DNA of 64,000 nucleotides from Desulfurivibrio sp044068515 (GTDB lineage Bacteria; Desulfobacterota; Desulfobulbia; Desulfobulbales; Desulfurivibrionaceae). Below the pieces are notes generated by a model that saw only the letters and a list, made by a program, of their open reading frames with translations, was not told where the DNA came from and made no database searches. Where the stretch lies: contig NZ_JBIPKI010000005.1 of assembly GCF_044068515.1 (NCBI RefSeq), forward strand, positions 1 through 64,000, read 5' to 3'. Shown here piece by piece: positions 50,261 through 59,347 of the stretch. Each line of letters begins with the position of its first letter. The stretch's first letter is position 1. The position numbers and the translations under genes are program-made.

Positions 50261-50515
50261 ATGGCAGTACGCATTCGCCTGACCCGCATGGGCAGGAAAA
50301 AGAAGCCCTTTTACCGGATCGTGGTGGCGGATTCCGAGGCCAAGCGCGATGGCCGTTTTCTGGAAGTGGTCGGCACCTATGACCCCATGCAGAAGCCGGC
50401 GGCGGTAGTGGTCAAGCAGGACCGGGTTGCCGACTGGCTCTCCCGGGGGGCCAAGCCCACCGATACGGTGCGCAGCCTGCTGAAGGGCGCCCAGGCTCCG
50501 GCCGCGGCGGAATAA
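50261..50515 (+). CDS. rpsP: 30S ribosomal protein S16
   Basis: An 84-residue protein from ATG 50261 with GGAGG five bases upstream. MAVRIRLTRMGRKKKPFYRI is the invariant start of bS16, followed by DSEAKRDGRFLEVVGTYDP. Full length. Confidence 0.98.
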   Translation: MAVRIRLTRMGRKKKPFYRIVVADSEAKRDGRFLEVVGTYDPMQKPAAVVVKQDRVADWLSRGAKPTDTVRSLLKGAQAPAAAE

Positions 50516-50519
50516 GACG

Positions 50520-50747
50520 ATGCAGGATCTGGTTGCCTTCGTTGCCCGGGGCCTGGTGGATCGTCCTGATGCGGTAACGGTTTCCGCCGCCGAGCATGAT
50601 GATGCCCTGGTGCTGGAGCTGCGGGTGGCCAAGGAAGATCTGGGCAAGGTGATCGGTCGCCAGGGCCGGACGGCTAGAGCCATGCGGGTTTTGCTCAACG
50701 CTGTTGCTCCCGAGCAGCGCAAGGTGCGCCTGGAAATCATGGAGTAG
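50520..50747 (+). CDS. khpA: KH-domain RNA-binding protein KhpA
   Basis: A 75-residue protein consisting of one KH domain with the RNA-binding loop VIGRQGRTARAMR. It follows rpsP by 4 bp and precedes rimM, the usual place for khpA (formerly ylqC). It is thought to bind RNA with KhpB in other bacteria. Confidence 0.93.
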   Translation: MQDLVAFVARGLVDRPDAVTVSAAEHDDALVLELRVAKEDLGKVIGRQGRTARAMRVLLNAVAPEQRKVRLEIME

Positions 50748-50851
50748 CGGCAAAATTCCGGCGGCAGCAGGGCTTATGGCCCCGCTGAGACGCTCGGGCA
50801 AATCCGTGGTTCCGCCGGACATTTACTCCTCGGGCCCGATGGGCGGTTAAG

Positions 50852-51400
50852 ATGCGGATTCGATTTACCGGAGCCCGGCGGGGCGACCTGGTGGAGATCG
50901 GCAAAATCGTCAAACCCCAAGGGGTTAAGGGAGAATTAAAGATTATTCCCTTTGCCGGCGGCGGTGATTTTCCGGCGGACAGCGAGCTCTTTCTCCTCGA
51001 TGCTTCCGGCCGGGCGCGTTCTTATCATCTGCTGGCCGCCCGGGCCCGGGCCGAGGCCGTCATTGCCCGGCTGGCCGGAGTCGATGACCGGGGCGGGGCC
51101 GAGGCTTTGCGCGGCCTGGTGGTGGCGGTGGCCCTGGCTGACCTGCCGCCGCTGGCGGCCGATGAGATATACTGGCATCAGCTGGACGGCTTGCCGGCCC
51201 GCACCAGCGATGGCCGGGAAATCGGCACGGTGCGGGACTTCCTGCTCACAGGGGCCCGGCCGATCCTGGTGATCGTTGACGAGGCGGGCCGTGAGTACCT
51301 GGTGCCGGCCCATGAAGAATTTATGACCATCCAAGGCGGAGCGGCCGCGGAGGCGGCCTGGTTGCGGCTGACCCCGCCCCCCGGCCTCCTGGATTTGTAG
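50852..51400 (+). CDS. rimM: Ribosome maturation factor RimM
   Basis: A 182-residue protein: VEIGKIVKPQGVKGELKI is the RimM N-terminal domain signature, and EIYWHQLDGLPARTSDGREIG and the PRC-barrel-like VPAHEEFM the C-terminal one. It helps 30S head assembly through S19. A decayed palindromic element begins just after its TAG. Confidence 0.93.
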   Translation: MRIRFTGARRGDLVEIGKIVKPQGVKGELKIIPFAGGGDFPADSELFLLDASGRARSYHLLAARARAEAVIARLAGVDDRGGAEALRGLVVAVALADLPPLAADEIYWHQLDGLPARTSDGREIGTVRDFLLTGARPILVIVDEAGREYLVPAHEEFMTIQGGAAAEAAWLRLTPPPGLLDL

Positions 51401-51489
51401 GGGTGGAGAGTCCCGCATCTGCGGGCGATTGCTCCCCAACGGGAACCCGAGGGATTTTTGGGAGCTGCTGGTCTGAATCTGCCGCCCTG
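51401..51489 (+). repeat. Degenerate palindromic element after rimM
   Basis: Starting directly after the rimM stop, cccgcatctgcgggcgattg (51408-51427) matches the ctpA-side core GCATCTGCGGGCGATC. On the other side GGGAGCTGCT...TCTGAATCTGCCG (about 51459-51484) matches the right half GGGGCTGCTTGCCCACATCTGCGG. GCTCCC and GGGAGC can still pair, but the tip hairpin is altered. The GATC-side half is again next to the gene. Confidence 0.6.
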
Positions 51490-51568
51490 TCGCACGTTTA
51501 CGGTTGGCTGAAGGTAATGATGGTTCCTGCTCGGGCGACCGGGAAAAGGAGCCGGGAAACGGATTACG

Positions 51569-52375
51569 GTGCGTTTTGATATTCTGACGATTTTACCGGA
51601 TTTTTTCGGTTCCCCCCTCGCCGAAGGGATGATCCGGCGGGCGCTGCAGGATGGCCTGGTCAGCGTCAACATTCATAATATCCGGGACTTTGCCGAGGAT
51701 CGGCACGCCATGACCGATGACCGGCCCTTCGGGGGCGGGGAGGGCATGGTGATGAAGCCCGAACCTTTGGCCGCGGCCGTGCGTCATGTCCGGGCGGCGG
51801 CGCCGGCGGCCCGGGTGGTCCTGCTCAGCCCCCAGGGCCGGACCCTGAACCAGGAAATTGCCGCCGACCTGGCCGGTGAGGAGCAGCTGATTCTGGTCTG
51901 CGGCCGTTACGAAGGGGTTGATGAACGTTTCCGGGCCGCCTATGTCGACCGGGAAGTCTCCATCGGAGATTATATTCTCACCGGCGGCGAACCGGCGGCC
52001 CTGGTCCTGCTAGATTGCCTGATTCGCCTGCTGCCCGGGGTCTTGGGCTGCGGTGATTCGGCCGAGAATGATACTTTCAGTCCGGGCAGCCGGGGCGGCC
52101 TGAAATACCCCCAATACACCCGGCCCCGGGTTTTTGAGGGCATGGCGGTGCCGGAGATCCTGCTTTCCGGCGATCATGCCGCCATTGCCGCCTGGCGGTT
52201 TTGCGAGGCGGTGCGGCGGACCATGGAACGGCGGCCGGAATTACTGGCGGCGGCCGACTTCAGCCCGGCGGAACGCAAACTGTTGGCCCGTCATGGTTTG
52301 CTGCCGGTGGCCCAGCGGGTGAACCCGCTCCGACCGGCGCCGGCAGCGCCGACAGCCGGCCCGGAGGAGAAATGA
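51569..52375 (+). CDS. trmD: tRNA (guanine(37)-N1)-methyltransferase
   Basis: A 268-residue SPOUT protein with GTG start: RFDILTILPDFF, DDRPFGGGEGMVMKPEPL, LVCGRYEGVDERF, SIGDYILTGGEPAALVLLD and SRGGLKYPQYTRP, all standard TrmD motifs, including the knot region. It methylates G37 next to the anticodon. Its stop overlaps the next ATG. Confidence 0.97.
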   Translation: MRFDILTILPDFFGSPLAEGMIRRALQDGLVSVNIHNIRDFAEDRHAMTDDRPFGGGEGMVMKPEPLAAAVRHVRAAAPAARVVLLSPQGRTLNQEIAADLAGEEQLILVCGRYEGVDERFRAAYVDREVSIGDYILTGGEPAALVLLDCLIRLLPGVLGCGDSAENDTFSPGSRGGLKYPQYTRPRVFEGMAVPEILLSGDHAAIAAWRFCEAVRRTMERRPELLAAADFSPAERKLLARHGLLPVAQRVNPLRPAPAAPTAGPEEK

Positions 52376-52983
52376 TGACCGGAGCAGGCGGGAACGACGA
52401 AGCGGTGGAGGTTTCCGCCGGGGCGCAGACGGGAGCTTTACTGGATGTCGCCCTGGTCCACTATCCGGTGCTGAACCGGCAGGGCGAGGTGATCGGTTCG
52501 GCGGTCACCAATCTGGATATTCATGATATCGCCAGAACCGCCCGCACCTACGGTGTCAGGCGGTATTATCTGGTTACGCCGTACGAGGATCAGCAGCGCC
52601 TGGTGGCCGAACTGCTGGCTCACTGGCTTACCGGCCGGGGTGGAAAACTTAACCCGGCCCGCAAGACCGCCCTGGAACTGGTAAGGGTGGTGCCGGATTT
52701 GGCCGCCCTTTATGAGCAGGTTTCCGCGGCCCGGGCCCAGCGGCCGCTGATTTTGGCGACCAGCGCCAGGGACCAGGCCGCCAGGATGGATTATGGCCAG
52801 GCCCGGCAGCAACTGGCGGTGGGTAAGCCCGCCCTGATACTGCTGGGTACGGCCTGGGGGCTGGCTCCGGCGGCCCTGGCGGGGGTGGATGCCTTCCTGC
52901 CGCCGATCAGCGGTGGTGGCGATTACAACCACTTGCCGGTCCGCGCCGCCGCCGCCATAACCCTCGACCGCCTTTGTCGCTGA
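52372..52983 (+). CDS. SPOUT-type RNA methyltransferase (TM1570-like)
   Basis: A 203-residue protein from ATG 52372, overlapping the trmD stop. ALVHYPVLNRQGEVIGSAVTNLDIHDIARTARTYGV... and PALILLGTAWGLAP...SGGGDYNHLPVRAAAAITLDRL match the family of small knotted SAM-dependent RNA methyltransferases that follow trmD in Thermotoga and Desulfobacterota. The target base is not known to me. The first ~20 residues look disordered. Confidence 0.85.
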   Translation: MMTGAGGNDEAVEVSAGAQTGALLDVALVHYPVLNRQGEVIGSAVTNLDIHDIARTARTYGVRRYYLVTPYEDQQRLVAELLAHWLTGRGGKLNPARKTALELVRVVPDLAALYEQVSAARAQRPLILATSARDQAARMDYGQARQQLAVGKPALILLGTAWGLAPAALAGVDAFLPPISGGGDYNHLPVRAAAAITLDRLCR

Positions 52984-53103
52984 GGACCGGCCGGGGGCCG
53001 GACGACCCGAAGGTCCGGCCCGGCCTCCAGGCTTTAGATAGTTTTACTCCATAAAATTTGCACCTTGTCCCTTGAACCTTGAACCTGATAAAGAGGAACA
53101 GTA

Positions 53104-53451
53104 ATGAACGCGATTGCCCAGATTGAACAGGAACAGATGCGCCACGATCACCCGGAGTTCCGGCCCGGCGATTCCGTCAAGGTCCATTTTCGGATCATTG
53201 AAGGCACCAAGGAGCGGCTCCAGGTTTTCCAGGGCGTGGTAATCCGGCGCCGGCGCGGCACCATGGGGGCCAGCGTTACCGTCCGCAAAGTATCCCACGG
53301 AGTCGGGGTCGAAAAGACCTTCGCCCTGCACTCGCCCCAAGTGGAGAAGATCGAACTGGTCAGCCACGGCCGGGTGCGCCGTTCACGGCTCTACTACCTC
53401 CGCAACCTGCGGGGCAAGGCGGCCAGGATTCGTGAACGCGACCTCAATTAG
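53104..53451 (+). CDS. rplS: 50S ribosomal protein L19
   Basis: A 115-residue protein with the bL19 signatures FRPGDSVKVHFRIIEGTKER, QVFQGVVIRRRRG and GVEKTFALHSP, and the C-terminal RRSRLYYLRNLRGKAARI. Full length; AGAGGAACAG precedes the ATG. Confidence 0.98.
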   Translation: MNAIAQIEQEQMRHDHPEFRPGDSVKVHFRIIEGTKERLQVFQGVVIRRRRGTMGASVTVRKVSHGVGVEKTFALHSPQVEKIELVSHGRVRRSRLYYLRNLRGKAARIRERDLN

Positions 53452-53546
53452 CAGCTGAACGGCCGGCGACCGGCAGCGGTGCTCAGCTTGGCCGCCGCCG
53501 GCCGGCAGTCCTTTAAAACTCGTAAATCCGCGGGTTACTGGCGTTG

Positions 53547-54245
53547 GTGAAAGGTTGTACCAGCAAAGGCAGGCGGCCGGGCGGGGGGAAAGTTCTCCTG
53601 GCGGCCGGGGCGGTTTCCGATGCCCTGGCCTTCGAGCGCTCTTTGTGGAAGCAGGGTTACCGCTTGGTGGCCGGAACTGACGAGGCCGGGCGCGGGCCCC
53701 TGGCCGGGCCGGTGGTGGCCGCCTGCGTTATCCTGCCCCGGGCCTGCGACGTCAGCCGCTTGCGGGACTCCAAGCAGCTTGCTCCCCGCCGGCGCCGGGA
53801 GCTGGCGGCGGAAATTTCCGCCCTGGCCGGAGTTTATCTGGGCCTGGGGGTGGTGTCGGCGGCCGAAATTGACCGGCTCAATATCCTCCAGGCTTCCCTG
53901 CTGGCGATGAAGAAGGCGGTGGAAACCCTGGCCGCCGGGGCCGGCGGTTGCCTGCCCGATTTTTTGCTGGTGGACGGCAAGTTTCAGGTTCCCCTGGCCC
54001 TGCCCCAGCAGGCCCTGGTCAAGGGTGATTCCCGCAGCGCTTCCATCGCCGCCGCTTCCATCGTCGCCAAGGTGCGGCGGGACCGGATCATGGCAGAGTA
54101 TCATCTTCAATATCCCCAGTATAATTTCATCCGCCACCAGGGCTACGGCACCGCCGAACACCTCCGCCTGTTGCGGGAGCATGGTCCTTGCCCCATTCAC
54201 CGGCTAAGTTTCAAGCCGGTCAACCACTGCCGGCAGGGCCGTTAA
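53547..54245 (+). CDS. rnhB: Ribonuclease HII
   Basis: A 232-residue protein from GTG 53547 (TTG 53544 also possible). Catalytic residues are in GTDEAGRGPLAGPVVAA (Asp, Glu), LLVDGK (Asp) and KGDSRSASIAAASIVAKVRRD (Asp). The first ~37 residues before the catalytic core are longer than needed. It cuts RNA at single ribonucleotides in DNA duplexes and RNA-DNA hybrids. Confidence 0.94.
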   Translation: MKGCTSKGRRPGGGKVLLAAGAVSDALAFERSLWKQGYRLVAGTDEAGRGPLAGPVVAACVILPRACDVSRLRDSKQLAPRRRRELAAEISALAGVYLGLGVVSAAEIDRLNILQASLLAMKKAVETLAAGAGGCLPDFLLVDGKFQVPLALPQQALVKGDSRSASIAAASIVAKVRRDRIMAEYHLQYPQYNFIRHQGYGTAEHLRLLREHGPCPIHRLSFKPVNHCRQGR

Positions 54246-54247
54246 GG

Positions 54248-54610
54248 ATGACCCGCCAGCGGCAGGGTCTGGGGCGGCGGGGCGAGGAACTGGCCTGCGC
54301 CCATCTCGCAGCAGCCGGTTATCGCATCCTGGCCCGCAATTATCGCACCCGGGCGGCCGAACTCGATATCGTGGCCCAGCACCGGGACGAGCTGGTCTTT
54401 GTCGAGGTCAAGACCCGCAGCAGCGATGCCTACGGTTCTCCGCTAGAGGCGGTGACCCGGCAGAAACAGGCCAAAATTGCCCTGGCGGCCAGTGAATACC
54501 TGCTGCGGGAAAGCGCCGGCCGGGCGGCGGCCCGTTTTGACGTGGTGGCGGTATCCTTCGCCGGCGGCAAACCGGCCGTCGAGCACATCAAAAATGCCTT
54601 TGAGCTCTGA
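54248..54610 (+). CDS. yraN: UPF0102 family endonuclease-like protein YraN
   Basis: A 120-residue protein starting 2 bp after rnhB. GRRGEELACAHLAAAGY...NYRTRAAELDIVAQHRDELVFVEVKTRSS has the restriction-endonuclease-like core E...D...ExK. Role in recombination or repair is suspected for the family, not proven. Confidence 0.9.
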   Translation: MTRQRQGLGRRGEELACAHLAAAGYRILARNYRTRAAELDIVAQHRDELVFVEVKTRSSDAYGSPLEAVTRQKQAKIALAASEYLLRESAGRAAARFDVVAVSFAGGKPAVEHIKNAFEL

Positions 54611-54732
54611 CAGCCAGGTCGAAACCCTTAAACTGTTTTGGGCAGCAAGGCCCAAACCACAAGCCCCTCAGGGGGTTCGGCCCTCGGCATGATTTCCGGC
54701 GGCGCCGACTCCCAACCGGTGGAATTACCTTG

Positions 54733-55809
54733 ATGACCAGCAAGCCGCGGATAATCGGAATCACCATGGGCTGCCCGGCGGGGATCGGCCCGGAAATCAT
54801 CCTGCGCCTGCACGACGAAATTTTGGCCGGGGCCGGTGCGTTGGCGGCCCCGGAGTCTGGAGTGGCAGGCTGGCGCCTGGTGGTGCTGGGGGATATCGGG
54901 GTGCTGGCCGCCGCCGCCCGCCGCCTGGGGCAGCACGTGAGATTAAAGCCCTGGCAGCCCGGGACGATTCCTGACCCGGCGGAACTCAACGTTCTGCCCC
55001 TGTCCGCCCTGGAACCTCTGCCCCAACCGGGCCGGCCGACTGTGGCCGGCGGCCGGGCCATGGGGAGCTATATCGCCGAGGCGGTGGCTTTGGTGCAGGC
55101 CGGGGAGCTGGCGGCCATGACGACCTGTCCCATCGGCAAGGAGATGCTCAACGCCGGGGGCTATCATTATCCCGGCCATACCGAAATGCTTGCCGCCTTG
55201 TGCAACAGCCCTGAATATGCCATGATGATGGCCGGAGAGCGGCTGCGGGTAACTTTGGTTACTATCCACCGGCCCCTGGGCGAGGTGGTCGCCGCCCTCG
55301 ACGCCGGGGCGGTAGAACAGGTTATTCGGCTGACCGCCGCGGCCTTGCGCCGCGATTTCGCCCTGGCCCGGCCCCGGATCGCCGTGGCCGCCCTGAATCC
55401 CCATGCCGGGGAGGGGGGCATGTTCGGCCACGAGGAGAAACAGATAATCGCCCCGGCCATTGCCCGGGTGGCGGCGGAGGCCGGGGATGATCTGGCGCTC
55501 ACTGGTCCCTGGCCGCCGGACACCGTTTTTTACCGGGCGAGCAAAGGAGATTTTGACGCGGTGGTGGCCATGTACCATGACCAGGGCCTGATCCCCTTCA
55601 AAATGATCCATTTCCAGGACGGGGTTAACGTGACCATCGGTCTGCCCATCGTCCGGACTTCGGTGGATCACGGCACCGCTTACGATATCGCCGGCAAGGG
55701 GGTGGCCGACCATGCCAGTCTGCGAGCGGCCGTGCTCATGGCCGCCCGTATTGCGGCCAACCGGGAGCAGCACAATGTTGCGGCCCCGCCGCGGGATGAT
55801 TCCTGCTAA
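54733..55809 (+). CDS. pdxA: 4-hydroxythreonine-4-phosphate dehydrogenase
   Basis: A 358-residue protein. GITMGCPAGIGPEI is the usual start; YPGHTEMLA, LNPHAGEGGMFGHEE, DTVFYRASKGDFDAVVAMYHDQGLIPFK and TVGLP..RTSVDHGTAYDIAG-type motifs (here VTIGLPIVRTSVDHGTAYD) complete the active site. It oxidises 4-phosphohydroxythreonine in the deoxyxylulose-dependent route to pyridoxal phosphate, the cofactor of SpeA in this window. Confidence 0.95.
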   Translation: MTSKPRIIGITMGCPAGIGPEIILRLHDEILAGAGALAAPESGVAGWRLVVLGDIGVLAAAARRLGQHVRLKPWQPGTIPDPAELNVLPLSALEPLPQPGRPTVAGGRAMGSYIAEAVALVQAGELAAMTTCPIGKEMLNAGGYHYPGHTEMLAALCNSPEYAMMMAGERLRVTLVTIHRPLGEVVAALDAGAVEQVIRLTAAALRRDFALARPRIAVAALNPHAGEGGMFGHEEKQIIAPAIARVAAEAGDDLALTGPWPPDTVFYRASKGDFDAVVAMYHDQGLIPFKMIHFQDGVNVTIGLPIVRTSVDHGTAYDIAGKGVADHASLRAAVLMAARIAANREQHNVAAPPRDDSC

Positions 55810-55913
55810 CGGCAACCTACCGACTCGAGGCGGTGTCCGGATGTTTCGGCCTTTGACAGCAGCCGGGCAAACCGGGAACATTGGGGTTATCAGGCCAAGG
55901 GTAAGACTTTTTT

Positions 55914-55935
55914 TCACGGTTTTCCGTGATATAAC
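55914..55935 (+). promoter_or_regulatory. Small palindrome and -10-like box before tmk
   Basis: TCACGG-TTTT-CCGTGA (55914-55929) is a perfect 6-bp dyad, immediately followed by TATAAC, a -10-like hexamer. It could be an operator over a promoter or a short hairpin between pdxA and tmk. Confidence 0.3.
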
Positions 55936-55969
55936 AAACGAACGAATGCGGGCAGCAAGGATTGGCCTG

Positions 55970-56638
55970 GTGAATATTGGCGAAACGCCGCACAAGGAAA
56001 AAAGCAAAGGTCTGTTGATCGCCCTTGAGGGAATCGACGGCACCGGCAAGTCCACCCAGTTGGCGTTGCTGGCCCGGCGCTTGCGGGCCGCCGGCCTGGA
56101 GGTGGTGGCCACCCGTGAGCCCACCGACGGACCTTACGGCCGGCAAATCAGGGCCAGCTTCGCCAACCGGGCCGCCCTGAGCCCCGAGGAGGAACTGCGG
56201 CTCTTTATCGAGGATCGCCGGGAGCATGTCCAGACCCTGATCGGGCCGGCCCTGGCCGCCGGCAAGCTGGTCCTTACCGACCGTTATTACTTTTCCACCG
56301 TGGCTTACCAGGGGGCGGCCGGCCATGATCCGGCGAAGATCCTGGCCGCCAACGAAAGCTTCGCTCCCCGGCCGGACCTGGTGCTGCTGCTGGTTGTCCC
56401 GCCCCAGGTCGGGGTCCGCCGGGTGCGGGATTTTCGGGGCGAGAGCCTCAACGATTTCGAACAGGAAGATTACCTGACCCGAGTGGCCGCGATTTTTGCC
56501 GCTTTTGCAGATCCCAGCCTGGTCCGCATCGACGCCTCAGGTGATATCGAGCAGGTGGGAGAAAAGATCTGGGCCCCGGTGCGGGCGTTACTGATCAGGG
56601 AAAAAATAATCTCCGAGGGAGTGCATGAACGGGAATAA
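55970..56638 (+). CDS. tmk: Thymidylate kinase
   Basis: A 222-residue protein from GTG 55970 (AAGGA nine bases upstream; ATG 55946 is an alternative). P-loop LIALEGIDGTGKSTQLALL, TREPTDGPYGRQIR and LTDRYYFSTVAYQGA (DR[YF] motif) are present. It makes dTDP from dTMP. Its end overlaps the TPR lipoprotein start by 14 bp. Confidence 0.95.
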   Translation: MNIGETPHKEKSKGLLIALEGIDGTGKSTQLALLARRLRAAGLEVVATREPTDGPYGRQIRASFANRAALSPEEELRLFIEDRREHVQTLIGPALAAGKLVLTDRYYFSTVAYQGAAGHDPAKILAANESFAPRPDLVLLLVVPPQVGVRRVRDFRGESLNDFEQEDYLTRVAAIFAAFADPSLVRIDASGDIEQVGEKIWAPVRALLIREKIISEGVHERE

Positions 56639-58379
56639 AATCCTGATGTTGACGGCTCTGATCCTGGCCGCGGTCGGGCTGGCGGCGGGTTGCGCTTCCC
56701 GTCCCGCCGCCCCCCCGGCTGAGCCGGTTCCGGCCCCCCGCTACGCGGCCGAGCTGGAACCTTATGAGGAAGCGGTGGATCCGGCCTGCGCCTATTTTCA
56801 ATTCACCTGGGGCAAGATCACCGAACTGGGCTGTTGCCTCGAGGATGCCCGCTACGCCTACCAGCAGGCCCTGATTTGTGACCGCAAGGCCGATTACGTG
56901 ATGCGCAGTCTGGCCATGCTGCTGTTGCGAATGGGGGAGCGGGCCGAGGCCATCGCCTGGGTTCAGAGGATCATCGAACTGAAACCGGCCGATCTCTCCG
57001 CCCTTTCCCTGCTGGCCAACCTCTACACCACCGCCAGCGAGGTGGAGAAGGCCGTCGCCGTCTACCGCAATATTCTGACCATCGAACCGGGCAACGCCAA
57101 CGCCATGCTGATGCTGGGGGTGCTCTACGCCGGCAGCGAGCGGGAGGAGCAAGCCCAGGCGGTATTCGAGGAACTGGTCGCCCTGCACCCTGAGTTTTTC
57201 CTGGGCCATTACTACCTGGCTCGCTTTTACCGGGACATGGGAGCAATGGACCGGGCTCTGGCCGCCTACGACCGGGCCCTGGCATTGAACTGGACGCCCG
57301 CCATGGCCCAGGAAGCGGCGGCGGCCTACGAAAGTGCGGGATTGTACGAGCAAAGCCTGCGCCTCTATCGGCAGATGATCGCCGATGACCCCACCGATGA
57401 ACGGGCGCGGGGCTTGTTGGCCAATATCTATCTGCGCCTGGATCGGGTCGAGGAAGCCCTGGCCGAATTGGCTGAATTACGCCATTATAGCGCCGATGTT
57501 GACAATATTGACCTGACCATTGCCCGGATCCTGCTGGACGAGGAACGCTACCAGGAAGCCCTGATCCTGCTCCACGAAATGCTTTCGGATGAACCCCGCC
57601 TGGACGCGGTCCGCTCGCTGCTGGTCCTGGGCTATTACCGCTCGGGCCAGGTCGCCCGGGCCAGAGCTTTGCTGGAGGAAATCCGGCCCGGCGATTACGG
57701 CTACGAAGAGGCGGTGCTGATGCTGGCCCGGATTTACCATGGGGCCGAAGATCCCGTCACCGCCGCCAGAATTCTCGACCGGGCCCTGGCCGAACCGGAA
57801 CATCGCTACCTGAGCTTTTACGTCACCCTGGCCCTGTTGCACGCCGAATGGCATGACGCCGGCCAGGGAATCCTGGTTTTCGACCGGGCCCTGCGGGATT
57901 TGGGGCCCACGGCCCGGGTTTTTTTCGAATATGCTCTCTATCTCGACCGGATCGGCGACGGTGAGGGGGCCCTGGCCAAGATGCAGGAGGTAATCGCCCG
58001 CGACCCCCAGGATCCCTTCGCCTTAAATTATGTCGGTTACACCTGGGCCGACCGGGGGGAGAATCTGACTCAGGCCCTGACTTACATTGAAGAAGCGGTC
58101 CGCCTTCGGCCCGAGGACGGCTCCATTCGTGACAGTCTGGGCTGGGTTTATTACCGGCTCGGGGATTACCGGAGGGCGGTGGAGGAGCTGGAGCTGGCGG
58201 TGGAGCTGTTGCCCGACGATCCCGTGATCTACGATCACCTGGGCGAGGCTTACCGGGAACTGGGGCAGCGGGGAGCGGCGCTGACCGCTTATCGGCGAGC
58301 CCTGGAGTTGCTCGATCCGCTACAGGAGCGGGAAAAGAGGATGGCCATCGAAGAAAAAATCGAGGAATTGGCAAGATGA
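56625..58379 (+). CDS. TPR-repeat lipoprotein
   Basis: A 584-residue protein. Signal peptide with lipobox LAAGC (Cys about residue 23), then a proline-rich linker and about a dozen tetratricopeptide-like repeats (for example ARYAYQQALICDRKADYVMR, DRALAAYDRALALNWTPAMA, PFALNYVGYTWADRGENLTQ). It probably sits on the outer or inner membrane facing the periplasm and holds other proteins together. It overlaps tmk and precedes a LolB-like lipoprotein, so a shared envelope role is likely. Confidence 0.85.
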   Translation: MNGNKILMLTALILAAVGLAAGCASRPAAPPAEPVPAPRYAAELEPYEEAVDPACAYFQFTWGKITELGCCLEDARYAYQQALICDRKADYVMRSLAMLLLRMGERAEAIAWVQRIIELKPADLSALSLLANLYTTASEVEKAVAVYRNILTIEPGNANAMLMLGVLYAGSEREEQAQAVFEELVALHPEFFLGHYYLARFYRDMGAMDRALAAYDRALALNWTPAMAQEAAAAYESAGLYEQSLRLYRQMIADDPTDERARGLLANIYLRLDRVEEALAELAELRHYSADVDNIDLTIARILLDEERYQEALILLHEMLSDEPRLDAVRSLLVLGYYRSGQVARARALLEEIRPGDYGYEEAVLMLARIYHGAEDPVTAARILDRALAEPEHRYLSFYVTLALLHAEWHDAGQGILVFDRALRDLGPTARVFFEYALYLDRIGDGEGALAKMQEVIARDPQDPFALNYVGYTWADRGENLTQALTYIEEAVRLRPEDGSIRDSLGWVYYRLGDYRRAVEELELAVELLPDDPVIYDHLGEAYRELGQRGAALTAYRRALELLDPLQEREKRMAIEEKIEELAR

Positions 58380-58410
58380 GAGGCCGGTCTCGCCGGGGCG
58401 GGGCGCTAAA

Positions 58411-59307
58411 ATGACCGCCCCCCAGCCGGAAAATCCAGGTCGGGCCTCGCTTTGGCCGGGCTGGCGGTGCTTGGTGCTGCTGGGCATAGCGGGGCTGCTT
58501 CTGGCCGGCTGTGCGGCCCGGTTCCCGCTGGGTGAGCCGCTGGCCGAAGGGGAGCGCCTGGGGGTCGAGGCTGCTTTTCAGGCCGCCATGGCCGAGCGAC
58601 GGGAGCAGTTGCGGTGTCTCGATGCCGAGGCTGAGCTGAACTGGCGCACCCTGCTGCGCTCGGGGATGCTGCCCGGCTATTTGCAGGCCATGAGCCCCGG
58701 CCAGTTGAAGTTCGTCGGCCTTGATCCGCTGGGGCGGCCGTTGCTGGCCCTGGTCACCGATGGTGATTTTTTCCGGCTGGTGTTGGTGCCGGAAACCAGG
58801 GTTTACGAAGGGGCGACTACGGCGGCAAGCTTCCGGCGTCATCTGCCCGACGGCCTGACGCCGGAAATTTTGCCGCAAAGCCTTTTTGCCCTGCTCAGCG
58901 GCGGCCTGCCCTTTAATTCGGAAATCGTGGCGGTATACCAGGATCCGCAAGGCGAAGGCTACTGGCTGGAGATGGCCGCTCCATCCCGGACCCAGCTTCT
59001 TTTTGGTCCCGGCGCCGCCGCAGATGGAGAAAACGCCGGCCGGAGCAACCAGGTGCGGCGGATTCGGCTATACGAACCGGGGGAACGTCAGCCCACCGAG
59101 CTTGTTTATGGCGATTACCGCCCGGCAGCTTTGCCCGCCGCCGGCGCACCCCTGCTGCTGCCCCACCGCATCGAGCTTCATGCCCGCCGTCACCAGGGCT
59201 TGAGCCTGACCCTGCGGCTCGATGACTTGCTGACTGATTGCGGCCTGAGCGCCGCCGACTTCCAGCTTCCCGTCCCCGGAAGTTTTACCCGCGAATTGAT
59301 CCAGTAA
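58411..59307 (+). CDS. LolB-like / DUF4292-type lipoprotein
   Basis: A 298-residue protein with signal peptide and lipobox LLLAGC (Cys about residue 31). The mature part is mostly beta (FVGLDPLGRPLLALVTDGDFFRL, VELHARR-type strands), with the pattern of LolB/LolA-like half-barrels: early GQLKFVGLDPLG and later PHRIELHARRHQGLSLTLRLDD. A lipoprotein carrier or outer-membrane scaffold role is inferred. It is 31 bp after the TPR lipoprotein gene. Confidence 0.7.
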   Translation: MTAPQPENPGRASLWPGWRCLVLLGIAGLLLAGCAARFPLGEPLAEGERLGVEAAFQAAMAERREQLRCLDAEAELNWRTLLRSGMLPGYLQAMSPGQLKFVGLDPLGRPLLALVTDGDFFRLVLVPETRVYEGATTAASFRRHLPDGLTPEILPQSLFALLSGGLPFNSEIVAVYQDPQGEGYWLEMAAPSRTQLLFGPGAAADGENAGRSNQVRRIRLYEPGERQPTELVYGDYRPAALPAAGAPLLLPHRIELHARRHQGLSLTLRLDDLLTDCGLSAADFQLPVPGSFTRELIQ

Positions 59308-59347
59308 GCGGCGGCTTGGGTGTGCTTGCCGCCGGGAGATTTTTTTG

